DNA of 64,000 nucleotides from Rehmannia glutinosa (taxonomy: Eukaryota; Streptophyta; Magnoliopsida; Lamiales; Orobanchaceae): NCBI GenBank assembly GCA_016081115.2, contig JABTTQ020002621.1, forward strand, positions 558,001 through 622,000. The letters are read 5' to 3'. Position numbers and translations under genes: made by a program. The number at the start of each line of letters is the position of its first letter. Positions within the stretch are counted from its first letter, which is position 1. Below are positions 1-10,189 of the stretch, one piece after another. The notes under the pieces are model-generated. The model had not been told where the DNA came from, did not search any database, and worked only from the letters and a program-made list of their open reading frames with translations.

Positions 1-101
1 GACAATTTGGTTCCATCGGAAGGATCGAAGATATGGGATAATAACTTGTATTCATTCAGTACAAGGAGAAGAACGAGTCACTCGGAAGCCATTGCGGAAT
101 T

Positions 102-1125
102 ATGGATGAGTCTAATGGAGAATCCACGAGTGATGTAACCATAGAGGAACAAATATCACTCGAGGATATCAAGAAGAAGATCCAAAGGAATTACAATGAA
201 GATCCTTTGGCTTGGTGGGATAAGAACGAGCTTAAAGTTTCCTTAAATGTTAAACCAGGAAAGGAGTACGAGTTCGTAAGATTCAAACCAATCCTTATGA
301 ACCGGGAAGATCGTGAGGATATGCAAAAGATACTTAAGGAACATCTTGACCTTAAGTTAATTTCACCAGGAGTTTCTCCATACGGTTAGATCCAGGATTC
401 TTAGTCGAAACCATGGAGAAATCAAAAGAGGAAAGCAAGACTTGTTATTAATTACAAAGGGATTAATAACATTTTGGAGTTTGACGAATACTATATCCCA
501 AGCAGAGAACATCGGTTAAGCTGTATAAAAGGTGCCAAGATATTCTCAAAGTTCGATTGCAAGTCCGGATTCTACCTGATTAAGATGGAGGAAGAAAGTA
601 AGAAGTTCTGACTTTCTCTACACCACGGGGACACTATATTTGGAACGTGATGCCTATGGGATTGGCTAACGCACCCCATATATATCAAAGAAAGATGGAT
701 AATCTTTTCAAAGATTATTTCGATTTCATGTTCTTGTATATCGACGACATTCTAATCGCATCAAAGAACATGAAGGAGCATCTCAAACATTTGGAAATAT
801 TTTGGATGTTTGTCACAAAAAGGATTAGTGCTTTCGGAAAAGAAGGCGTGTAATCGCAATAAGACAGATTGAATTCCTCGGAATTGAAATCGATGAATCT
901 GGAATTATTCTCTGAGAATCATATTGTGGAAAAGATACGGGGATTTCGGATACACTAAAAGACAAGAAGCTTCCGAGTTTTTCGGGAGTTGTTAATTTTC
1001 TTTGGAATGTTTATTAACAATCTAGCATACTACGGGAGAAGGTGTTTAGCCCATTACTTAAAAAAGATGAGTATTCAAATGGGAAGATGAACATCAAGAA
1101 GGAATTAAGCAACTTAAAGAAGTAC
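102..1125 (+). pseudogene. Caulimovirid reverse transcriptase, degenerate (copy A)
   Basis: This is the RT domain of a pararetrovirus polymerase, which copies pregenomic RNA into DNA in the cytoplasm. The first open piece (102-389) carries the N-terminal RT region ending in a KLISPGVSPYG-type motif. The next (647-853) has MPMGLANAP, then the catalytic YIDD box. The thumb region follows to about 1125 across frameshifts. The matching region of copy C is at 32586-33880. Several stops and frame changes make it non-functional. Confidence 0.85.
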
Positions 1126-1139
1126 GTAAAAAGCTTCCA

Positions 1140-1610
1140 AAACTTGTGATTCCCAAGACGAGGATGAACTGGTTCTTTACGGATGCAGTGATGATTGGTG
1201 GCGGAGTTCTTACTAAGGTCACACCAAATGAAGAAGTGACATGCGCAGATATTGCGGTTTATTCACACCCGGTGAAGCAAGCAGATGGCATATCAACGAG
1301 AAAGAATTCTTTGCGATCGAAAGGCTTTTAAAAAATGGCCGTTATTTTTCTTGGCTAAGAAGCTTACTTTAAAAATTGATAATTCAAGTGTCAAGGCTTT
1401 TACGAAAAATAAAATTGAATTAAAACGAGAAAAGGCTCGATTACTTAGATGGCAAGTCTGAATGTCAATATTATGATTATGATATTGTTATTATAAAATC
1501 TCATGAAAATATTCTTGCGCATTTCTTGACACGAGATGGAAGGACGCGTTTTTGTGAAGTCCTTAAACGAGTAAGACATCTCGGGAAAACCTGGAGAGTC
1601 TAGAACGAGA
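1140..1610 (+). pseudogene. Caulimovirid RNase H, degenerate (copy A)
   Basis: The RNase H domain follows RT directly. The first block has the FFTDA start (1146-1331). Then comes a KKWP/KIDNSSVKAF block, and a C-terminal block (RLLRWQ, then HENILA and LTRDGR read across frames) near 1430-1560. This last block is absent from copy C. The domain normally degrades the RNA strand during reverse transcription. Frameshifts and stops inactivate it here. Confidence 0.75.
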
Positions 1611-1622
1611 TTTTGGGACGCT

Positions 1623-2850
1623 ATGTCTCAATGCGAGATTCTTTGGATGACTTCAATGGTGACCGAGAAATCCATTTCTAGTCAAATACGAGCATGCCGG
1701 TTCGCTCAAGGACAATTGGTCTTAGATCGCAAGGGCCTCTCTTCCAGCCGCATCTCTACGGTGCAAAAAGGGGCCGAGAGAGTACGGGGCTCTAACCCGG
1801 AGGTTATGGATTCAAGTACCATAATCACAAGTGTTGCGGGTGATGCATCCCCGAGGGTGTACAAAGCGAGCGAATGTTGAAGCTCCCGGTCACAACCCGA
1901 GTCTTCAAGTCAACCCAAAGACGGGGTAAAAGAGGGAGAGTTGAATCTAGGCCACGATGTGCAGCAAATCTAAGGTTCAAACCGACGAGATTAAGATTTC
2001 TCCTATGCGGGTATATCGAGGCAATGGGAGAAACTAGTTACAAGACAAGGTATTAACCCGGAGAAAACAATGGTTGATATCTCGTGCAAGTATCCCGAGT
2101 TTGGATGAAACCAGGAAGTCATCCAAATGAAGTACATGAATGGTACACTTTTGAAGCTTTAGCTTCAATCTATACCGTGTCACTAGGATTCCCGAGAAAT
2201 CTCAAAATTACCGAAATGGATTGGGAAGCGGTTTACGAGACTGGGCCAATAATCCACACTTGGCCGGAGGAGATATTTTGGAATTGTATTTTATCGTGCG
2301 CTCCGAACCAAGCAAAGAAAGGCTTTAATGAAGCTTTTCATTTCATCAAGCTAAGAAGACCGGATGGAAATGCTTTAAAATATATTAAGCGGCTTCAAGG
2401 AAGAAGGACCGGTGTTAGTAGGAGCATTTTTCAAGACGAAGCTTCTACGCACGAGCATGGGGTCTTTGGGTTTGTCTAATCGAAATGGACAAAGTCAAAT
2501 ATCCATTCAAGTTCTTCAGTCGGCGAATGGATCTTTCCTTTTGAATTCAATAGTGGATCAACCACGGGGGTTTGCGGAAGAACTCTTGAGACCAAAAGAA
2601 GAATTCTCTCGGGAAAACAAGATTCGGGCAAGCAAAGAAACTTACCGAAAAGTGCAAAGCATAGCGCATGTTGGCCGTTGGGTCGACCAGGATCCATCAA
2701 GCATGCCCCGAACAAAAGGAACCCGAGTTTGGGAAAGGATTTCGACCCAAACCCGACCGACAAGATCATGCGGTGGAAAAGATAAGGGCCCGGCTCACAA
2801 AACGCGTTATCCTCGGGGACCACGTAAACCAAATTTTTAAAAGATTCCCG
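1623..2850 (+). pseudogene. Caulimovirid third ORF, transactivator position, degenerate (copy A)
   Basis: This region lies between RNase H and the promoter and aligns with the open 261-residue frame of copy C (34246-35031). Conserved blocks include WMKPGSHPNEVHEWYTF and KKGFNEAFHFIKLRRP, spread over three frames (1623-1880, 2084-2479, 2412-2840). Position suggests the transactivator/viroplasmin (TAV) gene of caulimovirids, but I see no diagnostic motif, so the function is inference. The reading frame is broken repeatedly. Confidence 0.6.
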
Positions 2851-2918
2851 ACAAACATCACATGGGTGAGTCGCGCGGGAGAAAAAGAAAACCAGCTCGC
2901 AAGGCAATAATGTAGGAT

Positions 2919-2997
2919 ATGAGCGTAGCGGTGGCGTCATATATATCGCCAAGATTTGAAGTCCGCCTTTGAAGTCCGGACTTACCTCTATAAAATG
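2919..2997 (+). promoter_or_regulatory. Pararetroviral promoter, decayed as-1 region and TATA box (copy A)
   Basis: A TATA box (ctctataaaatg) lies at about 2986-2997. The upstream stretch 2919-2940 aligns with the intact double TGACG element of copy C, but both TGACG cores are altered. This is the counterpart of the CaMV 35S as-1 plus TATA layout. The promoter is probably weakened in this copy. Confidence 0.65.
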
Positions 2998-3117
2998 CGG
3001 GATTTGAAGGAAAGTTTAAGGGACATCGAACATTTTCCTTAGTTTTCTTATAATAAAAACGAGTGAAAATTTTGTAATATTTTGAGTGTTTTAGTTTTAA
3101 GTGTTATGTGTTTTGAG

Positions 3118-3183
3118 TGCAAGCCTCATCTATGAGAGGCTAGCTTGTATTCTCCTCCCAAAGGAGATTACTAATGTAATAAA
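3118..3183 (+). promoter_or_regulatory. Viral leader hairpins and poly(A) signal (copy A)
   Basis: Two small stem-loops are visible (GCCTC...GAGGC and CTCCT...AGGAG). An AATAAA follows at 3178-3183, about 165 nt after the expected start site. A poly(A) signal shortly after the cap site is typical of caulimovirids, where it gives the terminally redundant pregenomic RNA. The same elements recur in copy C. Confidence 0.6.
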
Positions 3184-3869
3184 TATTTCAATAAGTTCTT
3201 AATAAAAAGAGGCTTTCTGCTTCAACATGTGTTCATAATGTTCTATTAATTCATCTCGTTTAAGAATTACTTATACGCCTGGAGTAGGGAAAGCGAACCA
3301 AGGTTGTCTTTGAACGATTCTTTGAAGGAGTCGGATAACTTGCGAGATCATCTTCCCGAGGGTGAGGTTGAGCAGTGAGGAGTTGTTTGTCAAACGATCC
3401 GGGGCAATAATTTTCCGGTGGTGGTGTTGCGAACCATTAAACCGGTCTTTGTTTCGGTCAAAGAAGGTATGAATTTTAAGGGATTTATTAATTTTACGGA
3501 AGCATGTTGGGCCTGATATGGTCGTAATGGACTATGTTCATTTTCAGTCTAGAGACCTAATTTGTATACGGATTTATACTTGAAATGAGAATTTTGATTA
3601 TGTCCTGTTGAGTTTATAGGCTGGAAAACTGACATGATCCATTTAAAACCTCTTAATAGAGACTGGTTCTAAGTAGGTGTAACAACGCCACGAACAAAAC
3701 ATGTGAATGAAAAATAAGAATTCCCGTTTCTCGAAAAATCGAAAACCAAATTATTTACGGAGTAAAATATTCATGTTTAATGATTAATGCAATAAATTTA
3801 TTATATATAGTAGATTGCCACAAAATAGAGTTTAAAGGGATAACTTGAACTATTGTTTTAAAAGAATAA

Positions 3870-4006
3870 AACCTAGGGGCAAAACTGTCCATATATGGTA
3901 AAGTGTAACGATTTTCATAGTTCAGGGGGCAAAGTGTCACGAATTAAAGTTTGGAGGGTAAAGTGTAAAAATCGGTATAGTTCGGATGGGTAAGTGTATT
4001 TATCTC
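3870..4006 (+). repeat. Right terminal inverted repeat region (copy A)
   Basis: Read on the - strand from 4006, this starts GAGATAAATAC and carries repeated blocks around TTTACACTTTACCC and CCCTGAACTATG. It aligns with the right end of copy C and, inverted, with the left end of copy C. This marks the outer boundary of copy A. The next ten bases (aaccgagaat) would be its target duplication, but the other side is outside the window. Confidence 0.65.
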
Positions 4007-4068
4007 AACCGAGAATGACAAGCTAGTGTTTTCTTGGTGATAATTTGGAGAAGTCCTAAAAGATAATG
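4007..4068 (+). repeat. About 60-bp host segment also present at 10376-10440
   Basis: This short stretch separates the right end of copy A from the left end of the next element. It contains gagaatgacaagctagtg and ttggagaagtcctaaaagat, and a close copy lies at about 10376-10440. There the sequence reads as a short open frame ending ADYLEKS. It is longer than a target duplication and is probably a remnant of the host sequence that received the insertions. Confidence 0.6.
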
Positions 4069-4340
4069 GGGAAAATTGCAAAATTGGTCCTATAACTATA
4101 GACAGTTTGTAATTTTGGTCCTATAAGTATTGAGTTTGCAAAATTGGTTTGCAAAATTTGTCCTATATGTTTCATACCTAAGAAATTTCGGTCATGTAAG
4201 TTTCAAGTTGTTGCAAATTGGTCCCATGAGTTTATTTAATATTTTGAAAATGCCAAGAATACCCTTATACACATCAATGACTTATTTGACTAAGTGTTTT
4301 ACTCTGGTATCAGAGCCTAGGTTTATTAAGAACACAACGA
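4069..4340 (+). mobile_element. Left end of another caulimovirid unit with tRNA-Met primer site
   Basis: The segment begins gggaaaattgcaaaattgg and contains several diverged units of the type 'gcaaaattggtcctataag'. It matches the left end of copy B (inverted at 15112-15374). A primer site complementary to initiator tRNA-Met, tggtatcagagcc, lies at 4305-4317, about 236 bp inside, followed by the ttattaagaac seen after the primer site of copies B and C. Everything downstream of about 4340 is replaced by other elements. Confidence 0.7.
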
Positions 4341-4799
4341 CAGATCTACGTCCAAAATTTGGGGTGCAACTGTACCCCCAAACTGAAAAAATTAAACTAT
4401 ATTTTTAGTAAAGAAAAATTAATAATAAATTTGTACCCTATTCAAATAAAATAATATAAATCCCCACAATTAAATTTCAAAAATTAAGATCGACTTAGTA
4501 ACTTGAATAAATAAACATGGCAAAAGTCAAAACCTACAAAACTAAAAATATCAAAAAACAAAAATATAATAATATCAATAATGTTACCAAAATTGTGTTT
4601 TGTTGTATCTTGTTTTCTTAATTATTCTAATTATTTCTTTTATATATGTGTATTAATTTTTCATGTACGGTCAAAAAATCTACTTTTATAAATTTTAAAA
4701 AGCATTTGTACTATGACTTTAAATAATAACAATATTTATATGCACATTTTTTTAAAATCTATCGTACCCTAATTTCAAAAATCCTTGATCCGCCACTGA
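4341..4799. mobile_element. Possible non-autonomous hAT-type element
   Basis: The right end, read inverted from 4799, is CAGTGGCGGATCAAGG, which resembles the CAGTGGCGGATCCAGG ends common in plant hAT-type repeats. The left end near 4341 (cagatctacgtcc) is only a weak match, and I could not see an 8-bp target duplication. The interior is AT-rich with no coding sequence. The call rests mostly on the right terminus. Confidence 0.3.
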
Positions 4800-4818
4800 T
4801 ATGGCATATCGTCAAATT

Positions 4819-5165
4819 TTGACACAGGTGTTATTTAAACCTGTGTCTATTAGTAAAAACAACCGGTATTAAAGCCACTGGTGTTAAAAGTCTGAACTTT
4901 TTGACACTGGTTTAAAATCGGTGTTGTTTCCTTCAACGACACCGGTTTTAAACCGGTGTCTATTAGTAAAACAACCGGTGTTAAAGCCACTGGTTTTAAA
5001 AGCCTGAACATTTTGACACCGGTTTAAAACCGATGTCTTTTCTTTGAAAGACACCGGTTTTAAACCGATGTCTTTTGATGAATAGACACCGCATCAAAAC
5101 CGGTGTCTTTTGATGTTTTTAGAAGCGGTTTTAAAAGGGTTATTTATTTACACAAAAACACCGGC
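4819..5165. repeat. Left CACTA subterminal repeat array
   Basis: About ten copies of a gacaccggttttaaa / ttaaaaccggtgtc unit occur in both orientations. In CACTA elements such arrays bind the element-encoded transposition factor. They match the array at 9855-10189. Confidence 0.8.
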
Positions 5166-6033
5166 CCAAAGCTGCAAAAAAACCATATAAATAAATAATT
5201 CATTATGAACTCCAATTCTAACAACCATCATAAGTGCACTACCAATTAAACATGAAATCCATTAATATTAAGGTCACCAATAGTCAAAATCCAACAAAAA
5301 GTACTAGTAGCGGCGTTTCCTTTCGATAAAACAACTATAAATTCATAACGATTAATTTCATCAACTAACAAAAAGACTATATAATTCAACTACACGCAAC
5401 AAAATCCATATAATCCAACAACAAAATCCAATTAAACATGGAATGTTTGACTTGTTCAGTTCACTCACATAGTATTTCTCCAACATTGCCCAAGCATCGT
5501 GGTTGTGCCCGACATCATCAAACTCGTCATTACGTCCTTTCTGAAGGAAGAATATCAAATCAAAGACTATAAATGAAATGAAAAATCAACAATATGATCA
5601 AATCTTACTTAACTATAACATGTGCAAAGAATATTTATTATTCTTTGAAAGATAACTAATGCTTTTTTGTAATTAGATTAAATTTTAGGGGTAGTATTGC
5701 GATTTAAGCTGATTTAAGCGAGAAACACATGTTTTAGGCATTACTATATAAAACAGGACATGCATCAAGGACCAGGGAGCAGGGACACATTGTTTGACTC
5801 TTGGCAAAATTATTCAAAAACCTTGAATGGTGCTCAAGATACCAAATGAACGCCATGTAAGGTGATATTAGAAGTCATTTGTCTAACGTAGTTGATAAGT
5901 AGTCCGAGACTTTGTAGGCACTCTAGTAAATGAGTAGTCTTATAAACAACAGTAACAAAACAGAATACGGACCCTTAAATCATGCTCAAAGAGTGAGTTA
6001 TATGGATTATCTTGTGTGTCGTTAACTACTTAC
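5166..6033. other. CACTA interior, mostly non-coding, one exon-like block
   Basis: AT-rich sequence. The only coding-like block is on the - strand at about 5455-5540 (DEFDDVGHNHDAWAMLEKYY within an open frame of 65 codons). Its composition differs from its surroundings and it could be another captured exon. I do not recognise its source. Confidence 0.35.
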
Positions 6034-7679
6034 ATCGAGTTCTTCAAGCACTTTCTTTGGCATTGTAACTTATTTGAACCTGGTATTCTTTGCTCCAAAA
6101 TCGCCACTCTTGGGTAAGTAAAATCACCTATATCGCACATATTACAAGTTGGGAGATAACACGAGTGCCAAATGCATAAGTCAAGATTCATACTTCTAAT
6201 ATGATACACGTAGTCCTTACTTTTGACAAGAAAACAAAATGTTAACTCGAGCAATAGACTTCTCAATTATTACAAGCATACAACACTCGTATCATTAAAA
6301 ATGTTAAGCTCTTGTCTTACAAACTACAAAAAGAAAATGTTTCCACACACAAATCCAGAATAAACAATATCTCAAGAGAAATTATCTTTCAAGAGCATAA
6401 TAGCATCACATCGGATCGTTTACAACCATAAGTCAATTGGTCAACTATCAAAGTTTCATAGTAAATAGTAAGGGTTGAAATAGTTCAAATTATTTTAAGA
6501 TAAAATCACATGGAAGTTCCTGAAACATATGAGCATGTCAACTTCCACTTTATCGGGAACTCTTTTGCTCCATAAATACTGACTTGGTAGTGCAGGTCGT
6601 GAAGGTTGCAAGCTTTGATTTTCAAATCACCAACACACTTATCCTATACCCAAGTACCCAACAACACCATTCTACATAGGCAAAAAAATATCGACATTGA
6701 GAAGGGGGATCATACCCGAGTATAAGTTTGTGCATGATCTTTCCAGAGTCGACTTATTTTCAAAACATCTCCCGAGTTGATATAACTTCAAATGATGTAG
6801 CCTTTAGAATGTCATCATCCTTATCATTTGGTTTTTCCTGAAATACGAGTCAAAATAATGTAAAGAAAGTGTCACATGAACGATGTTTCGTTCTACAAAA
6901 AACTCGGGGTAGATACAAGATATATGAGAAGATTTTGCATACCTTGAGATGATCAACTTTGACTGTCGGGGGGATCTTCAAGGATCCGCATAAGACAAAT
7001 ACCTCGGTTGAGCAAAGTTTGCACCGATAGAGATGAATATAAATGTATACAAATATATATCCATATATATGAAAATAATAAAACTAGTATAATACATAAT
7101 GCTCCAACTCTACTAAAGTTGCTAAAAATTTTGGATCTGCAAAAGAAATCTAAATTGACTTTCTTTTAACTAATAGCAAACCGAAAAGAAATCTTGACTA
7201 ATTTAACATCGAGAGAACAAAAGGAAGAAAAACATTTAGTCTCGATCGGGTTTATGAGGTTGACAAGTTCTAAACGTAAAAAGCTTTTCACTTCAACTTT
7301 TTCCACCTTTTTAACATGTGATGTCAAAAATATTCGATGCTTGGTAATTACCATTTGTAACAATCAAGCAATGAGAAAGAACATATTTTGTACAAGATAA
7401 ATACAAAGATTAACAATATATGATCAAAATTAAAGTCGAATACATGGGCAAGATCCATAAAGAATAACTGTCTCATGCCCCTTTAATATTTGGCAATATT
7501 ACATGTATCAACTTAGAATTGGACACCAAAGAAACATCATAAAAGGTATCGAGAAAATATCCAATAACTAATATACTCATAAAAGTATGTACGCAACCGA
7601 GAAGCATCCATACCTTGACGTATATTGGCATAAAGAATCCAGGAAATAATGGTCTATGTGGCGGAAGCGATCTTATAAC
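6034..7679 (-). pseudogene. Lon protease N-terminal exon fragments captured in a CACTA element
   Basis: Four exon-like blocks follow the order of a plant organellar Lon protease (ATP-dependent serine protease) within its N-terminal substrate-binding region. Exon 7614-7679 reads PPHRPLFPGFFMPIYVK. About 6953-7012 reads TVKVDHLK at its end. 6716-6837 reads KDDDILKATSFEVIST and then, after a frameshift, LWKDHAQTYT. 6034-6127 reads GDFTYPRVA and onward to EELD. Each is followed by GT on the coding strand, and the starts I could place follow AG, so introns were kept and the source was genomic DNA. The ATPase and protease domains are absent, so no active enzyme can be made. Confidence 0.8.
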
Positions 7680-9188
7680 CTGCACAAGAAACAAAAATCT
7701 GCATTTTTGTATAATTATGAGAATAAATTGGAACAAACAAGAAAATTGATGTCTTCAACAGTCATATGATATCCTTCATAAAACTAACACAATAGAAAAT
7801 CATAACTTGATAAAGCTACTAAAAGAGATGGATCTCAAAACAAAAAACCCGGAAGGTGAGCAAATTTCAAGTTCACAGGCCAAAAGGAATAGCTTTAGAT
7901 TGCTCATGGGCATTAACAACATATATATAATTGCGCTTGCTTTGCACTATTTATTTTTTTTTTTCTCACTCTCTTTGGTTTTCGCACATTGCAGACCTGG
8001 GGTGGACCATCTAACTCCACTAGGAATCAAATTTAAACTAAATAGCAGGTGCAAATGTGCACTACTCTTATATCTTTGGTCCGTTCTACTACAACTTAAT
8101 CACTTCACGAAATCACAACACAATTCCCTAGCGGTGATTTTCTTTCGACTTCCGGATATTACCCTCATACTTGTTATTGTAAAATGTTATTTCAGGTCAC
8201 AAGGAAGATGTCACTATGATCCAAGCAAAAAGGCATACACACCAATGCGAGTGTCAAGAATCTTCACTTTCTCCTGAGCATTTCCAAGAACAAAGATTTA
8301 CCTTGTCCATCTATGTTAACTCGGTCTATACCAAAGAGGTGGTGAAAACAAGAAAAAGCCAAATCAAAGTATCATAAATTGTTTTGCCATCCACTTGACA
8401 GTAAATCCCATACGGATAAGCCAAAACTATGGGGTTTAGGACAATTTAGAAGGAATAAATAAATTCAAAGATATAAAAAGGAAAAGGATAGGCTTGCAAA
8501 GGTGATCTCAATTTGCATTCATAATACTCGAATTGCAAAAGTACAAGTAAATTTCCATCAAATATAAATGCACATGACATTTTTTAGAAGCGAAAAAACG
8601 AGTTCACCCAATAGATTATATGATTAGCAAATGAAATGACTAAAATTCAGATCCCAATTATCACAAATAATAATCTATTTTAAGATTCCAAATGGAACAG
8701 GACGAGAAGATTTTAAACTCGTTTCATTGCAACTATCGCCTACAAATGACAAGTATAAAATAGCATTTTTTCTGTTTGGTAATTAAATATGAATATTAAA
8801 TTTTGAGGGTAGCATTTGTGAAGCTCAAAATTTTAAATATAGTAGGAAAGTAAGGGAGAGAAACACAAAAATGCAAGACAATACAATAAAGCAAAAAAAA
8901 AACTTGTATTTTAATATTTTAATTTTCCGCACAAATCCTCCTCCTAATTTCCATAACCAAAGCACCAAATTAAACGTAAAAAACATTAGATTATTTTATC
9001 AAACTAACTTCTCTGCGGGTAAAACACATTTGAAAAGTGAAAACGACCGGAAACATAACAGATTAAAATTAAGCAAGATTACTACAGTCACATAATCAAA
9101 AAGGAAATTTAAGAAGCAAGGCAAAAATTGTCAAACAAAGCAAGTTAATGGTAAAAAAATGAAGGAAAAGCGAGAGAACTAAAATTAC
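7680..9188. other. CACTA interior between the Lon and BZR1 fragments
   Basis: AT-rich sequence with a 156-codon open frame on + (7807-8277) that shows no recognisable family and looks like chance. I see no transposase motif. Confidence 0.3.
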
Positions 9189-9407
9189 CTTGCGATAGGT
9201 GGTACCATCGGGCTCAAGTCCAACCAGCTTGACCTCGTCGCAGAGGGCTTTGAGCACCTCATTGTTGTCGCGATGCTTTGGTAGCTTGTAATTGCCGTAG
9301 AGGCGGAGTCCGCAAATATCTTGGTGCGCGATGGCCCTCCGATGCCGCTCGCGACGCTTATTGTTCTCTCTCTCCTTCCACGTCGGCATCCGCGAACCCC
9401 CTGTCAT
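9189..9407 (-). pseudogene. BES1/BZR1-family first exon captured in a CACTA element
   Basis: A 73-codon exon encodes the atypical bHLH DNA-binding region of BES1/BZR1 brassinosteroid-response regulators. PTWKERENNKRRER is followed by GNYKLPKHRDNNEVLKALC and DGTTYRK. It starts at an ATG (9407-9405) and ends AAG|GTAATT, an intact splice donor at the usual intron position of the family. Near GNYKLPKH it differs from the usual sequence (HQDICGLRLY where AKIYAGLRAQ is typical), and the usual AGW is replaced. Downstream exons with the serine-rich regulatory part are absent. The frame stays open upstream to 9449. Confidence 0.85.
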
Positions 9408-9739
9408 CTTGGTTACTCCGGACCGACCACGCCCCGCTCGCATGACCACTCTTTTTGCAATTATACGAAAGAAAAAGGATGAACGAGAAATTAAGAGAAT
9501 GTTTTACTCGCCATGATTGTACGGCCGTGTTATGTGAAAGAGTCACCGAAGAATGTAAGGGGAAAAAAGGAATTTAGAAAAGAAATCAGGATTTGAGGTA
9601 TATTGGAATAGGAAAATGCGAGAATTAAATGTGATAAAAGAGGCAAAATAATGTTTTACTCCAAATGCACCCCAAATGCTACATGAACTTCAAATAAAAC
9701 AACAAAATAATATCATCGTACAATAACTCTACGGCTTCG

Positions 9740-9815
9740 AGAGAGAGGTTGGCGACCGGTGGGGGGGGAGGGAGGACGGCGGGAGAGGTGAGAGAGAGAG
9801 GCGCAGGGGGGTGTG
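9740..9815. repeat. GA/G-rich low-complexity tract
   Basis: A short purine-rich tract (runs of g and ga) lies between the BZR1-like exon and the right subterminal array. It may be a remnant of the captured gene's 5' region, but nothing proves that. Confidence 0.5.
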
Positions 9816-9854
9816 TGTCTTTTTTTGATGATAATAACCCTAATTATTAAATGT

Positions 9855-10189
9855 CCTACACTCCTAACCACACCAGTTGTAAAACCGGTGTTAAATATTC
9901 TGAAGGTGTTAAAAAATAACGACCTTTGGTTCTAAAACCGGTGTTGAAAGATATGGTGTCAAATCTAAAATAATTTTAATATATAGACACCCGGTTTTCG
10001 AAAACCGGTGCGAACTTTTGGAATTGTTTTAGAATAGACACCGGTTCTAGAAAACCGGTGTTGTTTATCAAACGACAGACTAATAAGATATCGGTTTTTA
10101 CAAAACCGGTGTTAAAAAGGAAAAGACACCGAGAAAGTCATAAAACCGGTGTCTTTTTGGTGGTGTCTATCAGCAGTTTTCTTGTAGTG
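9855..10189. repeat. Right CACTA subterminal array and terminus
   Basis: Multiple aaaccggtgt / acaccggttt units in both orientations end in gtggtgtctatcagcagttt and then cttgtagtg. This is the inverted CACTACAAG terminus. The next three bases (aat) would be the target duplication, but the left end is lost, so this cannot be checked. Confidence 0.8.

Larger units (their letters stand above)
1..4006 (+). mobile_element. Endogenous caulimovirid copy A (3' half, enters from left edge)
   Basis: This is the 3' half of an integrated plant pararetrovirus. In order it holds reverse transcriptase, RNase H, a third ORF, a 35S-like promoter with TATA box, leader, poly(A) signal and a right terminal repeat ending at about 4006. 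The order and sequence match copy C at 28537-36514 throughout. Copy A has more small indels and stops than C, so it looks older, but it keeps the C-terminal part of RNase H that C has lost. The left end lies outside the window. Confidence 0.85.
4800..10189. mobile_element. CACTA (En/Spm) element carrying host gene fragments
   Basis: Both ends hold arrays of short direct and inverted copies of a gacaccggttt / aaaccggtgtc motif, the subterminal repeats of plant CACTA elements. The right terminus at 10181-10189 reads cttgtagtg, the inverse of CACTACAAG. The left terminal CACTA is missing, so the element is truncated or decayed there. I see no transposase (TNPA/TNPD). The interior (about 4.7 kb) instead contains exon-like pieces of a Lon protease gene and a BES1/BZR1 gene, all on the - strand, with introns retained. 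Confidence 0.75.

Noticed and set aside
2476..2952. 158-codon - strand frame opposite the viral third ORF
   Set aside because: It is a shadow of the + strand coding sequence; a similar shadow occurs opposite copy C (35004-35528).
4069..4340. The gcaaaattggtcc units as a simple tandem satellite
   Set aside because: The units are few, diverged and tied to a primer site and element boundaries, and recur in the same place in copy B.
7807..8277. 156-codon open frame on + inside the CACTA element
   Set aside because: No domain or compositional signal; it contains a chance hydrophobic stretch from a T-rich run.
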